Below, piece by piece: positions 32,265-34,094 of a stretch of DNA of 34,094 bases. This DNA is from Sphaerochaeta sp. UBA5849 (GTDB lineage: Bacteria > Spirochaetota > Spirochaetia > Sphaerochaetales > Sphaerochaetaceae): contig DJGJ01000073.1 of assembly GCA_002432715.1 (NCBI GenBank), forward strand, positions 28,015 to 62,108. Reading direction: 5' to 3'. Position 1 is the first letter of the stretch. The number at the start of each line of letters is the position of its first letter. Both the position numbers and the translations under genes were made by a program. The notes beneath the pieces were generated by a model. The model made no database searches. It was not told the DNA's origin and saw only the letters and a program-made list of their open reading frames with translations.

Positions 32265-34091
32265 TTAGTTTTCTTCCACCGTTTGTGCAAACGGTTCATA
32301 TGCGATCCCGGTCCACTCCATTCCAAGCTGGCCGGAGAACTCCAAGAGATTGAGACGCACCCCATGTACGACCACACTGAGCAACCCCATCACCAAGTTC
32401 AGGGAGTGCCCGATAACCAAAATCAAAAGACCGGCCGGCAAAGCCCATCCGCCGAGCATGCCGCTTGCCATGCTGTTGAAACTTTGGGCGATTGCCACCG
32501 ACGCCATGCCGACTGCAAACAATCTGATGTAGCTCATGATGTTCGAGAAGGCGCTGATGGTATTGAGGAAGGTGGTGAAAAAGCCACCCAACCCGCTGAG
32601 CAAGCCCTTCAAAAACGGTACACCGGGACCTTGACTTCCAAATCCGACAACCAGCAGGAATCCTACCCCGACGATGCTGAAAACCATCATAACATTGGCA
32701 GGTTCTCCCACTACCAGTTGGAGAACGATGAAATACAACGCCAGGATATCGATCAACCATCCGATGTCAGCGACAAAACTCAAATTCTTCTCCGGAATCT
32801 TGTGGATGATGTTCATGATGCAGGCCAGGGAAAGCTGGACCGTACCGATGATGAAGCAGAACTTCATCACTTGGTTCTGGGCTTGGACGGCACTAAGGCC
32901 AAAGAGCTCGGGATAGTTGGAAATGGAAGGAATCACCAACTTCTGCAGGAAAGGAAGAGCAATCAGGATCTCTTTCGACCCGAACCACGTACCTGTCAAG
33001 CTGCCCCATACCACCGTAGCAATACTCAAGACATAGATGAGCATCACCAAGGTTGTCGCCTTCTTTTGCTTTGCATGCAACCCGACCGCTATAGCCAAGA
33101 AGATCAAGCCATAGCCCGCATCTCCAATGATCATGGCGAAGAAGAGGGTGAAGAAGAGCAAAAACCAAGTGCTGATGTCATTTTCACGGTAACCGGGCAC
33201 CGTTCCCAGGATGTCGAACACCGGCTTGATGATTCCCACACCCTTTGCATACTTGATCAGGGTTGGAGGAGTATCCTCCTGTGAGACATCATCGAGCAGA
33301 TAGGCCCACTGATGGGTCTTTGCAAGGCTCTCAAACTTTGCAACTTCCGGTTCAGGCAGATAGCCGCATATCCAGGTCAGCTCGTCGCTTGTCTCAAGCA
33401 ACTGTCCAACCCGTTCAAATCGCATCGCCATCTCGATTTTCTTCAGCTGCAGGGAAAGAGCATCAAGATATGCTCCTCCACGCTTCAAATCCTGCAGAAC
33501 CTGGGCATGGAATTTTTCATTGGATGCTAAACGATTTTGCAGGAATCCAAGCCCGTGCTCAGGAAGGAAAAATCGAGTAGCAGACACTTCGGGGGGAAGC
33601 TCGCTGCCAACCGTGGCAATCGCTTCAAGGCCTCCCACGGGTGCCAATCTCAAGTACTCTATGGAGGAATCAAGTCTTTCCAAGTCTTTCTTTGAAAGCG
33701 TATAGAAGAACAACTTGATCCCTTGTGCTTCAAGTGAACGGACCTGGTCGGGGTCGAAATCACCCCAAGCTTTCAATGAATCAATCTGGATCTTGTCATG
33801 AGCCATCTCTTCTTCAAGTTTCTTCCTGCTGTCCAAAAGCCCTTGATAGCGCTCCAACACCTCGGCGAAGGCTTCATCAGAGAGAGAGAGCTGTTGCACC
33901 TTGGTCTTCTTGTCCTGCAAATCTTCAATGGAGGAACGTATTTGGCTGATCTGGTCGAATGACTTTTCAAGCCCCTCAATCCGGTCATTCCGTATTTGCT
34001 GGGTGTCGATATGCAAAAGGCCGGCTTTTCTCAGGTCCCTGAGCATCGAACGACCATTATGCGCCTGTACAATGATATAGGCTTTTTTCAT
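32265..34091 (-). CDS. ntpI: V/A-type ATPase subunit I (a-subunit), start possibly just outside the window
   Basis: A protein of at least 608 residues that forms the stator and ion half-channels of the membrane sector. The first half (about 1-300) is a soluble coiled-coil arm (IRSSIEDLQDKKTKVQQL, LDSRKKLEEEM). The second half has about seven or eight membrane segments, with the conserved FFAMIIGDAGYGLIFL, the SYIRLFAVGMASVAIA helix that carries the channel arginine, and ALPAGLLILVIGHSLNLVMGLLSVVVHGVRLNLLEF near the end. The first ATG in the window is 34089-34091, preceded by CCA (Pro). Family members often begin IVPMKK, so the true start may lie a few codons beyond the edge. Subunit K follows after 31 bases. 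Confidence 0.95.
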   Translation of the reverse strand: MKKAYIIVQAHNGRSMLRDLRKAGLLHIDTQQIRNDRIEGLEKSFDQISQIRSSIEDLQDKKTKVQQLSLSDEAFAEVLERYQGLLDSRKKLEEEMAHDKIQIDSLKAWGDFDPDQVRSLEAQGIKLFFYTLSKKDLERLDSSIEYLRLAPVGGLEAIATVGSELPPEVSATRFFLPEHGLGFLQNRLASNEKFHAQVLQDLKRGGAYLDALSLQLKKIEMAMRFERVGQLLETSDELTWICGYLPEPEVAKFESLAKTHQWAYLLDDVSQEDTPPTLIKYAKGVGIIKPVFDILGTVPGYRENDISTWFLLFFTLFFAMIIGDAGYGLIFLAIAVGLHAKQKKATTLVMLIYVLSIATVVWGSLTGTWFGSKEILIALPFLQKLVIPSISNYPELFGLSAVQAQNQVMKFCFIIGTVQLSLACIMNIIHKIPEKNLSFVADIGWLIDILALYFIVLQLVVGEPANVMMVFSIVGVGFLLVVGFGSQGPGVPFLKGLLSGLGGFFTTFLNTISAFSNIMSYIRLFAVGMASVAIAQSFNSMASGMLGGWALPAGLLILVIGHSLNLVMGLLSVVVHGVRLNLLEFSGQLGMEWTGIAYEPFAQTVEEN

Positions 34092-34094
34092 TGG

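Noticed and set aside
32232..33284. Plus-strand open frame of 350 codons
   Set aside because: Antisense to V-ATPase subunit I; its His/Gln/Asp-rich translation is what one expects from the reverse of membrane-helix codons.
1..34094. Mobile element or phage as the cause of the decayed locus at 9791-12150
   Set aside because: No transposase, integrase, terminal inverted repeats or target duplication was found; internal deletions explain the fragments better.

Overview
The window reads as bacterial chromosome from a spirochaete, most likely of the Sphaerochaeta type. The pointers are a V/A-type ATPase (rotor subunit K and subunit I), a spirochaete-like lipobox, a double-membrane envelope (LptD-like barrel, small outer-membrane barrel, SurA-like chaperone), YesM/YesN-type sugar signalling and dense minus-strand operons. 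The assignment is inference; no rRNA or flagellar marker is present. I found no tRNA, rRNA, CRISPR array, insertion sequence or phage gene.

Layout. (1) 1-4700, minus: a signalling and transport block in the order AraC-type response regulator, YesM-type kinase with almost no extracellular part, a sugar-ABC ATPase homologue in which the nucleotide-binding motifs are lost, then a genuine sugar-ABC ATPase that runs off the left edge. (2) 4738-7742, minus: folD-miaB-cobB. (3) 7949-9747, plus: a small outer-membrane barrel protein and an AT-rich lipoprotein of unknown function, with a promoter before them and a terminator after. (4) 9791-12358: a decaying locus. It holds a broken metallo-beta-lactamase-fold gene, an intact glycerophosphodiester phosphodiesterase, a solute-binding protein fused out of frame to the tail of a permease, and a membrane-protein remnant resembling YesL/DUF624. 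(5) 12352-19169, minus: gap-pgk-tpiA-secG-flavodoxin-PPIase-nusB-map-phosphoribosyltransferase, a glycolysis and housekeeping run. (6) 19250-30676, minus: a tightly packed seven-gene operon, ispG-uvrA-lptD-phoH-pgpH-ybeY-corC-like, with overlaps or gaps of a few bases and an 18-bp palindrome over its predicted promoter. (7) 30731-31729: a divergent pair, a YhcH/YiaL-family protein and an O6-methylguanine methyltransferase. (8) 31796-34091, minus: V-ATPase subunits I and K, the latter with residues matching a sodium site.

The best candidate for an undescribed system is region 1. A kinase with no sensor domain is translationally coupled to an intact but catalytically dead ABC ATPase and lies next to a live sugar transporter ATPase. 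This suggests, as inference, that the pseudo-ATPase links transporter state to the kinase. The second notable pattern is the set of nested deletions in region 4, which look like one transport operon caught during loss.
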